Below are positions 8,819 through 17,830 of a stretch of 64,000 nucleotides of DNA, piece by piece. Position 1 is the stretch's first letter; each line of letters begins with the position of its first letter. This DNA comes from Flavobacterium algicola (lineage in GTDB: Bacteria > Bacteroidota > Bacteroidia > Flavobacteriales > Flavobacteriaceae), in assembly GCF_022399565.1 (NCBI RefSeq), contig NZ_JAJTUT010000006.1, positions 62,001 through 126,000 on the forward strand. Direction: 5' to 3'. The notes beneath the pieces were generated by a model. The model did not search any database, was not told the origin of the DNA, and saw only the letters and a list, made by a program, of their open reading frames with translations. Position numbers and translations under genes: made by a program.

Positions 8819-10078
8819 ATGGAAATTAGTATTATAATATTGTGTTTAATACTAAGTGCTTTTTTTTCAGGGATGGAGATTGCATTTATTTCTTCTAATA
8901 AAATATACCTTGAAATTGAGAAGAAACAAGATAATTTTATCTCAAAAATCCTAACAAAACTTACGGAGAGACCTTCCAAATTTATAGCTGCAATGCTTAT
9001 TGGGAATAATATAGCCTTGGTTGTTTATGGTTTTTTTATGGGAGATCTGTTGATGAAATGGATCGATACATTAGATTTTGATTTCTCAAGTCTATCAAAT
9101 CTTCTTATTCAAACAATATTATCTACCTTAATTGTTTTGATCACGGCGGAGTTTTTTCCGAAAGTCTTTTTTCAGATTTACGCCAACTCCTTGATTAAGT
9201 TTTTTGCAATTCCTGCTTACTTTTTCTACGAACTATTTTATTTTGTTTCAACATTTTTTATTTGGGTTTCAGACTTTATTTTGAAGAAATTCTTCAGGAC
9301 AGAGGGGGATCAAATGCAGATGTTTTTTAGTAAAGTCGAATTAGGTGATTATATAACCGAACAGATGAGTTCGGTAGAGGATAATGATGAAGTAGATTCT
9401 GAAATTCAGATGTTTCAAAATGCACTGGATTTCTCGAGTGTTAAAGCTAGGGATATTATGAGTCCGCGTACAGAGATTGAGGCGGTTGAGCTTTTTGATA
9501 CGATTGATGAAATCAAAGATCTTTTTATAGAAACAGGTTATTCAAAAATTTTGGTGTATCAAAATTCATTAGATGATATAGTAGGTTATGTACATTCATT
9601 TGATTTGTTTAAGAAACCTAAGAACATCAAAGCAATTGTTATACCTGTTGAATTTGTTCCTGAAACAATTTATATAAAAGATGTAATGAATCTTTTGACT
9701 AAAAAAAGAAAAAGTGTTGCAGTTGTACTCGATGAATACGGCGGAACTTCTGGAATAATTACAATCGAAGATATTGTAGAAGAATTATTTGGCGAGATTG
9801 AAGATGAACACGATTTAGACGAAGAGCTAATTGAGTTAGAGCTAGAGGAAGGTGGTTTTATGTTTTCTACTAGATTTGATGTCGAATACCTAAATCAGAA
9901 TTATAAATTAAATATCCCAGAGAGTGATTCTTACGGAACTCTAGGTGGCTATATTGTTGATCACACAAAAGATATTCCGCAAAAAGGAGAAGTTATCGAC
10001 ATTGGTGACTATCATTTTGTAATCGAAGAATCAACTAATAAAAAAATAGAATTGGTCAAAATGACCCTAAAAGAGTAG
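8819..10078 (+). CDS. Hemolysin-family (DUF21/CBS/CorC_HlyC) membrane protein
   Basis: A 419-residue protein with the three-part CorC/TlyC layout: an N-terminal DUF21 membrane domain with about four hydrophobic segments (residues 1-165), a tandem CBS pair (about 200-325, with VKARDIMSPRTEIEAV and VVLDEYGGTSGIITIEDIVEELFGEIEDEHD), and a C-terminal CorC_HlyC domain ending near residue 415. Relatives act in Mg2+/Co2+ efflux or, in Bacteroidota, in gliding-related functions (GldE type). The sequence does not decide between these. Confidence 0.88.
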   Translation: MEISIIILCLILSAFFSGMEIAFISSNKIYLEIEKKQDNFISKILTKLTERPSKFIAAMLIGNNIALVVYGFFMGDLLMKWIDTLDFDFSSLSNLLIQTILSTLIVLITAEFFPKVFFQIYANSLIKFFAIPAYFFYELFYFVSTFFIWVSDFILKKFFRTEGDQMQMFFSKVELGDYITEQMSSVEDNDEVDSEIQMFQNALDFSSVKARDIMSPRTEIEAVELFDTIDEIKDLFIETGYSKILVYQNSLDDIVGYVHSFDLFKKPKNIKAIVIPVEFVPETIYIKDVMNLLTKKRKSVAVVLDEYGGTSGIITIEDIVEELFGEIEDEHDLDEELIELELEEGGFMFSTRFDVEYLNQNYKLNIPESDSYGTLGGYIVDHTKDIPQKGEVIDIGDYHFVIEESTNKKIELVKMTLKE

Positions 10079-10185
10079 TTTTTTCTATTCTAGCAAATTT
10101 TTTGCAAAATAAAAGGGTACAATTGTAAATATTAATCATATAATTGTATTTTCGCAAACTGAATATAAAATTAACAACAATAAAA

Positions 10186-12282
10186 ATGGCAGTTTTATCA
10201 AAAATTAGACAACGTTCCGCTTTAATGATTGCAGTTATAGCATTGGCTTTATTTGCATTTATCATTGGCGATTTATTCAAAAGCGGTAGCTTCAGCAGTA
10301 CTTCTAAAGATGTTGGAAGCATTAATGGAAAGGATATTTCATTTGAAAGCTTTAGAGTAAAGGTAAGTAATGTTGAAAAAAGTGGTCAAGGAATTACTTC
10401 TACAGCTGCAGCAAATAGAGTATGGGAAGAAGAAGTTTCTATCGCTTTATTAACTTCTGAATTTGAAAAATTAGGATTAAGAGTAGGAGAGCAGCACCTT
10501 GTTGAAGTCTTAAAATCTGACCCAAATATTGGTCAAAATCCACAGTTCCAAAATGGTGCTGGCGTTTTTGATGTAGCAAAATTTAAAGCTTTCTTCCAAT
10601 CAAATCCAGATTTGGCAGCAAACTTAGTTGAAAGAGAAAAAAGTGCTGATTTGAATGCTAAATTTCAAATTTATTCTGCATTAATTAAAGCAGGTACGTA
10701 TACAACGAAAGCTGAAGGTAAACTTAAATACGAAATGGAAGCTGATAAAGTTAGCTTTGCATATGTAGGTGGATTATTCTCTACAATTAAAGACAGTGAT
10801 GTAAAAATTACTGATGCTGAGATTACAGATTATATGAAAAAGAATAAAAAGAAATTTAAATCAGACGAATCTCGTGAGATTGAATATGTTTTAATTGAAG
10901 ACAAACCTTCTAATGAAGATGTGGCTGAGGTTAAAGCTAGGATTTCAGCATTACTAGGAGGAAGCGTTGTTTACAATGAAGCTACCGGTAAAAATGATAC
11001 ATTGTCAGGATTTAGATCTGCAAAGAATCCAGCTGAATTTGTTAACTCAAATTCTGATGTTCCTTACGATTCTACTTATATCGCAAAAAATCGTTTACCA
11101 GCTGTTGACGCTGATAAATTATATGATTTAGCACCGGGAGAAATCTACGGGCCTTATGTAAATGGTGATTATTACAGTATCTCTAAATCATTAGGTAAAA
11201 AGATTGGTGTAAATGCAAAAGCAAGCCATATCTTAATAAGCTATGAAGGAACTCAAGTACCAAACAAAAAACAACAAAGAACAAAAGACCAAGCACGTGC
11301 TGAAGCTGAAAGTTTATTAGCGCAAGTAAACGCTAATCCAGAAAGTTTCTTAATGTTGGCTTACACAAGCTCTGATGACTCATCTGCACAACAAGGTGGT
11401 GATTTAGGTTACTTTGGACAAAACCAAATGGTAAAACCTTTTAATGATTTTGTTTTCAATAACGGAATTGGAAAAATAGGTTTAGTAGAAACTGACTTTG
11501 GTTTCCACATTATTAAAATTACAGATAAGCAAGACGGAGTACGTTTAGCAACAATTTCTCAAAAAATTCAACCATCTGAAGCAACTTCTGATAAAGTATT
11601 TACACAAGCAACACAATTTGAAATGGGTGCTGCTGATAAAGACTTTAACCAAGTAGCGAAAACGATGAATCTTACAGTTAATCCTGCTGTGGCAGTAACT
11701 GCAATGGATGAAAATTTTGGAGCTCTAGGAAATCAGAGAGCTATCGTGAGATGGGGATTTGAAGGAGATACAAAAGTAAATTCAATTAAACGTTTTGAGG
11801 TGGCTAACTTAGGTCATGTGATTGCTAGAGTGAAATCTATTGATGATTCAGGTTTAGTAGCGATGAGTCAAGCAAAACCTTATGTTGAAGGGATTTTGAA
11901 AAACAAGAAGAAAGCAGAAATGATTAAAGCTAAAATGGCTGGAAGCTCATTAGAAACAATGGCTAAAACAGTTGGTTCTACAGTACAACAAGCTGCAGAT
12001 TTAACTTTAGAAAATCCAATGCTTGCCAATGCAGGTTTGGAACCAAGAGTAGTTGGAACAGCTTTCTCATTGGCAGCAAACAAAATGTCTGCTCCAATTG
12101 AAGGAATCACTGGAGTATATGTTGTAAAAAACACCAAAACTGTAAAAGCAGCTGCTATTAAAGATTTTGCTCCGTATGTTGCTAAATTAAAAGCGCAATC
12201 TGCTAATGATGCTAGTAGAGTATTACCTGCTCTAAAAGATATCGCAGATATAGAAGATAATAGAAGACAGTTTAATTTCTAA
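10186..12282 (+). CDS. PpiD/SurA-like peptidylprolyl isomerase, periplasmic folding factor
   Basis: A 698-residue membrane-anchored chaperone. The N-terminus (AVLSKIRQRSALMIAVIALALFAFIIGDLF) has one membrane anchor and no cleavage site. A SurA_N-like helical region follows. One parvulin (PpiC) domain lies near residues 340-450, with AKASHILISYEG, QQGGDLGYFGQNQMVKPFNDFVF and TDFGFHIIKI. The second half continues with a degenerate rotamase-like part. It assists folding of exported and outer-membrane proteins. I chose the ATG at 10186 because the anchor begins there; an upstream in-frame start at 10144 would add a non-conserved leader. Confidence 0.9.
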   Translation: MAVLSKIRQRSALMIAVIALALFAFIIGDLFKSGSFSSTSKDVGSINGKDISFESFRVKVSNVEKSGQGITSTAAANRVWEEEVSIALLTSEFEKLGLRVGEQHLVEVLKSDPNIGQNPQFQNGAGVFDVAKFKAFFQSNPDLAANLVEREKSADLNAKFQIYSALIKAGTYTTKAEGKLKYEMEADKVSFAYVGGLFSTIKDSDVKITDAEITDYMKKNKKKFKSDESREIEYVLIEDKPSNEDVAEVKARISALLGGSVVYNEATGKNDTLSGFRSAKNPAEFVNSNSDVPYDSTYIAKNRLPAVDADKLYDLAPGEIYGPYVNGDYYSISKSLGKKIGVNAKASHILISYEGTQVPNKKQQRTKDQARAEAESLLAQVNANPESFLMLAYTSSDDSSAQQGGDLGYFGQNQMVKPFNDFVFNNGIGKIGLVETDFGFHIIKITDKQDGVRLATISQKIQPSEATSDKVFTQATQFEMGAADKDFNQVAKTMNLTVNPAVAVTAMDENFGALGNQRAIVRWGFEGDTKVNSIKRFEVANLGHVIARVKSIDDSGLVAMSQAKPYVEGILKNKKKAEMIKAKMAGSSLETMAKTVGSTVQQAADLTLENPMLANAGLEPRVVGTAFSLAANKMSAPIEGITGVYVVKNTKTVKAAAIKDFAPYVAKLKAQSANDASRVLPALKDIADIEDNRRQFNF

Positions 12283-12308
12283 TCTTATTTAGTAATTATT
12301 AATTTCAA

Positions 12309-12346
12309 AAAAAATCCGATACAATTCAATTTGTATCGGATTTTTT
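12309..12346. terminator. Bidirectional terminator between convergent genes
   Basis: Stem AAAATCCGATACAA / TTGTATCGGATTTT with a 6-nt loop, flanked by A and T runs, so it works for the PpiD-like gene on the plus strand and the lipoprotein genes on the minus strand. Confidence 0.88.
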
Positions 12347-12365
12347 GGTTGTATAAGAAGTTTGA

Positions 12366-12692
12366 TTAATTGTATTTAATTGCAACTCCTGAAATTCCTG
12401 TTCGTTGAGAGAAAGAATTTAATTTATTCAGTTTACAGTAGATTATGGCGTCAGCTCCAATTTTCGCGGCTTTCTTTTTTAAGAACTTTTCTGCAGATTG
12501 AGTATTTCCCACAGCATCAATAGCAATGCTTCCTAGTACTGTGTACTTTTGTTCTACGTTGTTTGTGTACAGTTTGATGTTTTCTTGCGTTGTAGGAGTA
12601 GTTGCTGCAGTTTCATCTTGAGCATAGTAAGTAGAAATCGAACAACTGCTTAATGAAAGTAGGATAACAAATGTTGTAATAATTTTTTTCAT
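12366..12692 (-). CDS. Small lipoprotein, paralogue of its upstream neighbour
   Basis: A 108-residue lipoprotein with signal peptide and lipobox LSSC (Cys 17). The mature domain has YTVLGSIAIDA...AEKFLKKKAAKIGADAIIYCKL. The last part, a charged helix followed by GADAII, resembles the YbjQ/RcsF-like fold where LGANAV follows a helix. The same pattern occurs in the gene just upstream (10 bp gap), so the two form a tandem duplicate. Function unknown. Confidence 0.72.
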   Translation of the reverse strand: MKKIITTFVILLSLSSCSISTYYAQDETAATTPTTQENIKLYTNNVEQKYTVLGSIAIDAVGNTQSAEKFLKKKAAKIGADAIIYCKLNKLNSFSQRTGISGVAIKYN

Positions 12693-12702
12693 CTTTCTAT
12701 TT

Positions 12703-13056
12703 TTAATTGTTGATTTTTATAGCTGTTCCTGTCGCTTTTATAGCATTAGTCCAGTATCCCATTCCTATTTCTAGGGTAAGATCAATTACTGCATCTGCTC
12801 CCAATAAGGCAGCTTCCTTTTTTAATAAATTTACAGATTTTTTTGCATTTTCACCTGCGTCTGCACTCACAACTACTTGGCCAATAACAGTGTATTTGGT
12901 GTTTGCGTTTGGTACTGTTGAATATACTGCTACATCATTTGGGTTTGTAGCAGGATAGTCTGACGTTGTATTGTCACTAGTCTTTAAATGTCCAACTGTT
13001 GAACAACTGACAAAAAATAAACAAGGAATGATCCAGTAAGGGGCTTTTTGTTTCAT
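12703..13056 (-). CDS. Small lipoprotein, first of a tandem paralogous pair
   Basis: A 117-residue lipoprotein with signal peptide and FVSC lipobox (Cys 18). The core YTVIGQVVVSADAGENAKKSVNLLKKEAALLGADAVIDLTLEIG aligns with the downstream gene along most of its length. The LGADAVI motif after a Lys/Glu-rich helix is shared with YbjQ/RcsF-like domains. Function unknown. A TATATTTG -7 element on the minus strand lies 26 bp upstream, so the pair probably forms its own operon. Confidence 0.72.
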   Translation of the reverse strand: MKQKAPYWIIPCLFFVSCSTVGHLKTSDNTTSDYPATNPNDVAVYSTVPNANTKYTVIGQVVVSADAGENAKKSVNLLKKEAALLGADAVIDLTLEIGMGYWTNAIKATGTAIKINN

Positions 13057-13081
13057 TTGTATGATTTTAATTTTTTACATA

Positions 13082-13089
13082 CAAATATA
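13082..13089 (-). promoter_or_regulatory. -7 promoter element of the lipoprotein pair
   Basis: TATATTTG on the minus strand, 26 bp before the ATG at 13056. No well-placed -33 TTTG is seen. Confidence 0.6.
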
Positions 13090-13149
13090 CTTTTATTTAG
13101 GAATTTCTATAATAAATTAGCGGCAAATGAGATTGAAATGATTAAGAAT

Positions 13150-14094
13150 TTATAGTTGTGAAGTGTTCGTTGCCTCATTCAAAATTAATGCATCATAGGT
13201 GAAAATTGTCTCATATCCTTTTGAGATGAAGTATTCTTTGGGGTCTTTAGTAGCAATTGCCATAACAAAATCTCCTCCCCACGCACCGAGGCTTTTGACA
13301 GTGCCTTCAAAATCTGGAAAAAGTAATTCTTTTACAGTAGGTGTGTTTAATATAGAACTCAATTTTGATTCGTGTACTTCCAATATATTAGCAAATTCCG
13401 CTGCTGTGTTAGCTTCAATTGCGTCTGTAGTTAGCCGATCAAAGAATGCTATCTTTCCGTTAAAATTCTCTTTTTTATTTAGTTTGTAATTTTCGATAGC
13501 AGATTTACTACTCTGCTTTTGATTGAGGTAGACAAAATAAATTTGATCTCTAAATTCAGGTTTGAAAATTATCGGGGTCACAATAGGCTTTCCGTTTTCC
13601 AATCGATATGTTATGGGGTGACCGTATTGTGCGCATGCAATATCATAGCCGCTGCCTCCAAAGCTATTATTCAATAATTCAAACGCATCAATAGTTAACC
13701 ATTGTGCAATATTATTGATTAGAGTAGATGAAGTTCCTAAACCCCATTTTCTCGCAAATGTTAGCTTGGTTTCTATGTTATAACCAAAGTTGTCCTGCAG
13801 AAAGGATGAATTTTGTATGTATGCTTGATGTAAAATACGAATTAAGGTATTCTTTACCGTCTCGACCTTTGTAGGTATGAAGTTGCTAATATCTGTATAT
13901 AATATAGTTTCCTTAAACCAAATAGTACCATCAGAATCATAGCTTGTCCAATTTATTTCTTGGTTTAGACCTTGATCAATGATCAGACTTTGTCCAAGTC
14001 GCGTAGGTAGGGCCAATGCATTAGTACCATCCAGAACAAGATATTCTCCAGTTATTAAAAGTTTCCCGTTGCTATAAAAAGTTTTGGTATCCAT
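13150..14094 (-). CDS. GYDIA-family GHMP kinase (mevalonate-pathway kinase candidate)
   Basis: A 314-residue GHMP-superfamily kinase. FYSNGKLLITGEYLVLDGTNALALPT is the N-terminal substrate region, GLGTSST (residues 118-124) is the ATP-binding loop, and GSGYDIACAQYGHPITY (147 on) contains the GYDIA signature that defines the family. AWGGDFVMAI is the C-terminal glycine motif. It begins 8 bp after the HMG-CoA reductase gene on the same strand, which makes a mevalonate or phosphomevalonate kinase role likely. The exact substrate is inference from context. Confidence 0.85.
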   Translation of the reverse strand: MDTKTFYSNGKLLITGEYLVLDGTNALALPTRLGQSLIIDQGLNQEINWTSYDSDGTIWFKETILYTDISNFIPTKVETVKNTLIRILHQAYIQNSSFLQDNFGYNIETKLTFARKWGLGTSSTLINNIAQWLTIDAFELLNNSFGGSGYDIACAQYGHPITYRLENGKPIVTPIIFKPEFRDQIYFVYLNQKQSSKSAIENYKLNKKENFNGKIAFFDRLTTDAIEANTAAEFANILEVHESKLSSILNTPTVKELLFPDFEGTVKSLGAWGGDFVMAIATKDPKEYFISKGYETIFTYDALILNEATNTSQL

Positions 14095-14102
14095 CGTTCA
14101 TA

Positions 14103-15419
14103 TTATTTTCTGAGGTTTTCGACAAAATTTACAACGCCACTGTGAGATACCACATGCTCTTTAAAATGTTTTCGAACTTGAATTCGCTCCTCATCCGTCG
14201 CTTCTAACTGGTTCAAGATATTATTCAAATGCATTTTCATATGTCCTTCTTGAATTCCAGAAGTGGTTAGTGATCGTAGAGCACCAAAGTTTTGCGCTAG
14301 GCCAGCTACTGCTACATATTGCATTAATTCTTTGGCAGATGGTTTTTCTAGCATTTCTAATGATAGTTTCACTAGTGGGTGCAAACTAGTTAATCCGCCT
14401 ACAGTACCTAAAGCTAAAGGTACCTCAAGCCAAAATGTAAAAATTCCATTTTCAATTTTAGCATGTGACAAACTAGAATACTGACCTGATCTTGATGCAT
14501 ACGCATGAATTCCTGCTTCTACAGCTCTAAAATCATTGCCTGTAGCGATAATCACTGCGTCTATACCGTTCATTATTCCTTTATTATGAGTAACAGCGCG
14601 GTAAGGTTCTACTTCAGCAATTTGAATCGCCTGTACAAATCGCTCTGCAAAATCTTGGGGGTTGGTAATGTGTTTTTCTTGTAAGTCTGCAATAGGGCAG
14701 GAAACTTCTGCACGTACAATACAGTTTGGAACATAATTAGAGAGAATACTCATTATTACCTGAATATTTTTCTCTTCTTCAGAGAAAGATTGGTAGTTAT
14801 GAGCTTCTCTTTTTAATGTATTGGCAAATTGCTCGAGACAAGAATTTATAAAGTTGGCCCCCATACTGTCTTTAGTCTCAAAGGTAACATGTAGCTGGAA
14901 GTAGTTAGGGATTAAATTGGTTTTGTCTCGAAGTTCAATATTCAGTATACCACCACCACGTTTTTGCATGTTAGCAGTAATACTTGCAGTATCATCAAAA
15001 AAGGTAGCCTTTGCTTTTGCAAAGAACAGCTCTAATTTGGAGACATCTCCTTTATATGTAAAATGAACTTGACCAATTTTTTCGGTATTCATAACAGTAG
15101 CTGTGAAGCCGCCACGAGTAGACCAAAATTTTGCCGCTTTTGCAGCTGCCGCAACAACAGAGCTTTCCTCTATTGCCATAGGGATTGTGCTGTACTTGCC
15201 ATTAATTAAAAAATTAGGGGCAACACCAAGTGGAATATAAAAGTTGGTTATTGTATTTTCTATGAATTCATCATGTAGTTTCTGAATTTTTGCATCACTA
15301 TTCCAATATTGCTTTAGCAATGCTTTAGCTTCATTCGGAGTCGAGAAATATTCTTTTGCTATCCAGTTTATTTTGTCTTCTTTGGACAATTTTGAAAATC
15401 CAGAAAATGGCTGATTCAT
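14103..15419 (-). CDS. Hydroxymethylglutaryl-CoA reductase, class II (degradative type)
   Basis: A 438-residue enzyme of the class II HMG-CoA reductases, which interconvert HMG-CoA and mevalonate. Motifs include EESSVVAAAAKAAKFWSTRGGF, DSMGANFINSCLEQ, AVTHNKGIMNGIDAVIIATGNDFRAVEAG, and ALGTVGGLTSLHPL. Bacteroidota use this class for isoprenoid synthesis despite the degradative name. I start at the ATG at 15419, since a -7 element lies 28 bp upstream; a longer reading from 15509 would begin before the likely transcript and adds an unconserved 30 residues. Confidence 0.9.
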   Translation of the reverse strand: MNQPFSGFSKLSKEDKINWIAKEYFSTPNEAKALLKQYWNSDAKIQKLHDEFIENTITNFYIPLGVAPNFLINGKYSTIPMAIEESSVVAAAAKAAKFWSTRGGFTATVMNTEKIGQVHFTYKGDVSKLELFFAKAKATFFDDTASITANMQKRGGGILNIELRDKTNLIPNYFQLHVTFETKDSMGANFINSCLEQFANTLKREAHNYQSFSEEEKNIQVIMSILSNYVPNCIVRAEVSCPIADLQEKHITNPQDFAERFVQAIQIAEVEPYRAVTHNKGIMNGIDAVIIATGNDFRAVEAGIHAYASRSGQYSSLSHAKIENGIFTFWLEVPLALGTVGGLTSLHPLVKLSLEMLEKPSAKELMQYVAVAGLAQNFGALRSLTTSGIQEGHMKMHLNNILNQLEATDEERIQVRKHFKEHVVSHSGVVNFVENLRK

Positions 15420-15446
15420 TCGGTTATAATTTGATTGTGATGACTG

Positions 15447-15454
15447 CAAAGATA
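15447..15454 (-). promoter_or_regulatory. -7 promoter element of the HMG-CoA reductase operon
   Basis: TATCTTTG on the minus strand, 27 bp before the chosen ATG. It supports the internal start and indicates a two-gene HMG-CoA reductase and GHMP kinase transcript. Confidence 0.65.
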
Positions 15455-15594
15455 CATTTTTAGGTCTTTTATACCTTAGATTAAAAAACCAAAAAAATGT
15501 TGAGGGCAATAAGTAATGTTTTATGACTGCTAATGATTAAAAAGTGTAAAATTTTCACTAAAATTGAACTCTTTTTAAAATCAAAAAAAAATCC

Positions 15595-17769
15595 ATGTTT
15601 AAGTATTATTTTATCCTTCTAGTTCTGTGCTTCAATTGCGGACTTTTTGCTCAAAAACAATTAACAATTGAAGAAATATATGGGGGAACTTTTCGTGCTC
15701 AAGGAATGCCTGAGCTACAATCATTGAAAAAATCTAATCAATATACAGTTTTAAATTATGATGAAAACAGTAATAGTTCTCAGATTGATTTATATGACTT
15801 CGCAAATTTAAAGAAAGTAGCAACTTTATTTAATTCTGCTTCGTACAGCCGTTTGCCAATGATTGAAAGCTATAGTTTTGATAATTCTGAAAAACTTATT
15901 TTATTGGCAGGTAATAAGCAACCTATTTATAGGCATTCTTTTAAGGCTGATTACTTTGTTTATGATATTGCAAAAAAAGAATTGTCTAAGGTAACAGAAT
16001 CTTCTATTCAAGAGGTGACATTTTCTCCTGATGGAAAGAAAATTGCTTTTGTTCAAGATAATAATCTTTTTATTTATGATTTATCAACCAAAGTTACTAC
16101 ACCGATTACAGTAGATGGTAAGAAAAATGAAATAATCAATGGTATCACTGATTGGGTGTATGAAGAAGAATTTGCCTTTGTTCGCGCTTTTGACTGGAGT
16201 ACAGATAGTAAAAACATTGCTTACATCCGCTTTGATGAAAGAGAGGTTCCTGAATTTGCAATGAGCATTTTTGAAACCGGTCTGTACCCAACAATCGAAA
16301 AAATAAAATATCCCAAAGCAGGAGAGCGTAATGCAACAGTTTCTTTGCATTTGTATAATGTGTCTTCCAAAGTGACAAAGAAAGTAGATTTAGATGGATA
16401 TAATGACTTTTACATCAGTCGAATAAAATGGACCAATGATGCTTCAAAAGTTTCTGTTGTGGTATTAAACCGTCATCAAAATAATCTGGATATTTTATTT
16501 GTTGACGCTAACACAGGAAAAACAAGTTTGATTTTAAACGAAAAGAATAAATCATATATCGATTTTGTAGATAAGGATAATTTGTATTTCTTATCAGATA
16601 ATCAATTTTTATGGTCGAGTGAACTAGATGGACACAATCATATTTATTGGTATGATAAAACAGGAAAATTGATCCGGCAAGTAACTAAAGGCAATTGGGA
16701 GGTTACCGATTTTTATGGTCTTGACGAAAAGTCGAAAACTATTTATTATGAATCTGTAGAGAATGGTATTTCTAATCGTGATGTATACCGTGTTGGGTTA
16801 AATGGTAAAAATAAAGTGCGCCTTTCTAGTAAAACGGGTACTAACAAGGCTACGTTTAGTCCAAACTATGAATATTTTATTAATTCTTTTTCAAACGCGT
16901 CACAACCAAGAACATTTACTTTAAATGATTCCAAGTCTGGTAAGGAATTACAGATGATTGAAAGCAATGAAGATCTACTAGCAACCTTGAAGTCATATGA
17001 TCTTCCTGTCAAGGAATTCTTGACAATCAAAACGGCACAAAATATTGAATTGAATGCTTGGATTATTAAACCAAACAACTTTGATGCAGCTAAGAAATAT
17101 CCTGTACTGATGTATCAGTATTCGGGACCAGGATCGCAAGAAGTTAAAAATGACTGGAATAGTGCTAATGACTATTGGTTTAAAATGTTGGCGCAACAAG
17201 GTTATATCGTCGCTTGCGTTGATGGTAGAGGAACAGGCTTTAAGGGAGAAGAATTCAAAAAAGTTACTTACAAGCAATTAGGTAAATATGAGTTAGAAGA
17301 TCAAATGGAAGCGGCAAAAGTTTTGGCTAGTTATTCATATGTAGATCAATCACGAATTGGAATCTTTGGTTGGTCGTTTGGAGGCTTTATGTCATCTAAT
17401 TGTATTTTAAAAGGAGGTGATATATTTAAAATGGCAATTGCTGTGGCACCAGTTACCAACTGGCAATTTTACGATTCTGTCTACACAGAACGATATATGC
17501 AAACACCGCAAGAAAACCCTAGTGGGTATAGTGATAATTCCCCTATTAATTTTGCTGATCAATTGGAAGGGAAATTTTTATTGATACACGGTAGTGCTGA
17601 TGATAATGTACATGTGCAAAATTCAATGTTGATGATGGAAGCCTTGATACAAGCCAACAAACAGTTTGATTCTCAAATTTACCCAGATAAAAATCATGGA
17701 ATTTATGGCGGAAAAACCAGATTGCAATTGTACCATAAAATGACAAATTTTATTAAAGAACACCTTTAA
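15595..17769 (+). CDS. Dipeptidyl peptidase IV family serine peptidase (S9B)
   Basis: A 724-residue exported peptidase with a signal peptide ending near GLFAQ. The N-terminal half is the eight-blade beta-propeller with the Glu motif DWVYEEEF (about residues 184-190), which holds the free N-terminus of the substrate. The C-terminal alpha/beta hydrolase domain has GWSFGG (Ser 594), HGSADDN (Asp 669) and DKNHGI (His 701) as the catalytic triad. It removes X-Pro or X-Ala dipeptides from peptides. A peptide transporter follows 61 bp downstream, which suggests a peptide scavenging unit. Confidence 0.93.
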   Translation: MFKYYFILLVLCFNCGLFAQKQLTIEEIYGGTFRAQGMPELQSLKKSNQYTVLNYDENSNSSQIDLYDFANLKKVATLFNSASYSRLPMIESYSFDNSEKLILLAGNKQPIYRHSFKADYFVYDIAKKELSKVTESSIQEVTFSPDGKKIAFVQDNNLFIYDLSTKVTTPITVDGKKNEIINGITDWVYEEEFAFVRAFDWSTDSKNIAYIRFDEREVPEFAMSIFETGLYPTIEKIKYPKAGERNATVSLHLYNVSSKVTKKVDLDGYNDFYISRIKWTNDASKVSVVVLNRHQNNLDILFVDANTGKTSLILNEKNKSYIDFVDKDNLYFLSDNQFLWSSELDGHNHIYWYDKTGKLIRQVTKGNWEVTDFYGLDEKSKTIYYESVENGISNRDVYRVGLNGKNKVRLSSKTGTNKATFSPNYEYFINSFSNASQPRTFTLNDSKSGKELQMIESNEDLLATLKSYDLPVKEFLTIKTAQNIELNAWIIKPNNFDAAKKYPVLMYQYSGPGSQEVKNDWNSANDYWFKMLAQQGYIVACVDGRGTGFKGEEFKKVTYKQLGKYELEDQMEAAKVLASYSYVDQSRIGIFGWSFGGFMSSNCILKGGDIFKMAIAVAPVTNWQFYDSVYTERYMQTPQENPSGYSDNSPINFADQLEGKFLLIHGSADDNVHVQNSMLMMEALIQANKQFDSQIYPDKNHGIYGGKTRLQLYHKMTNFIKEHL

Positions 17770-17830
17770 TATAATATTTAAGTTATTTTTACAGCACTAA
17801 TTTAAAATATATAATATCAATTACAAGTTT

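Noticed and set aside
15420..15509. N-terminal extension of HMG-CoA reductase
   Set aside because: It precedes a good -7 promoter element and carries no conserved sequence.
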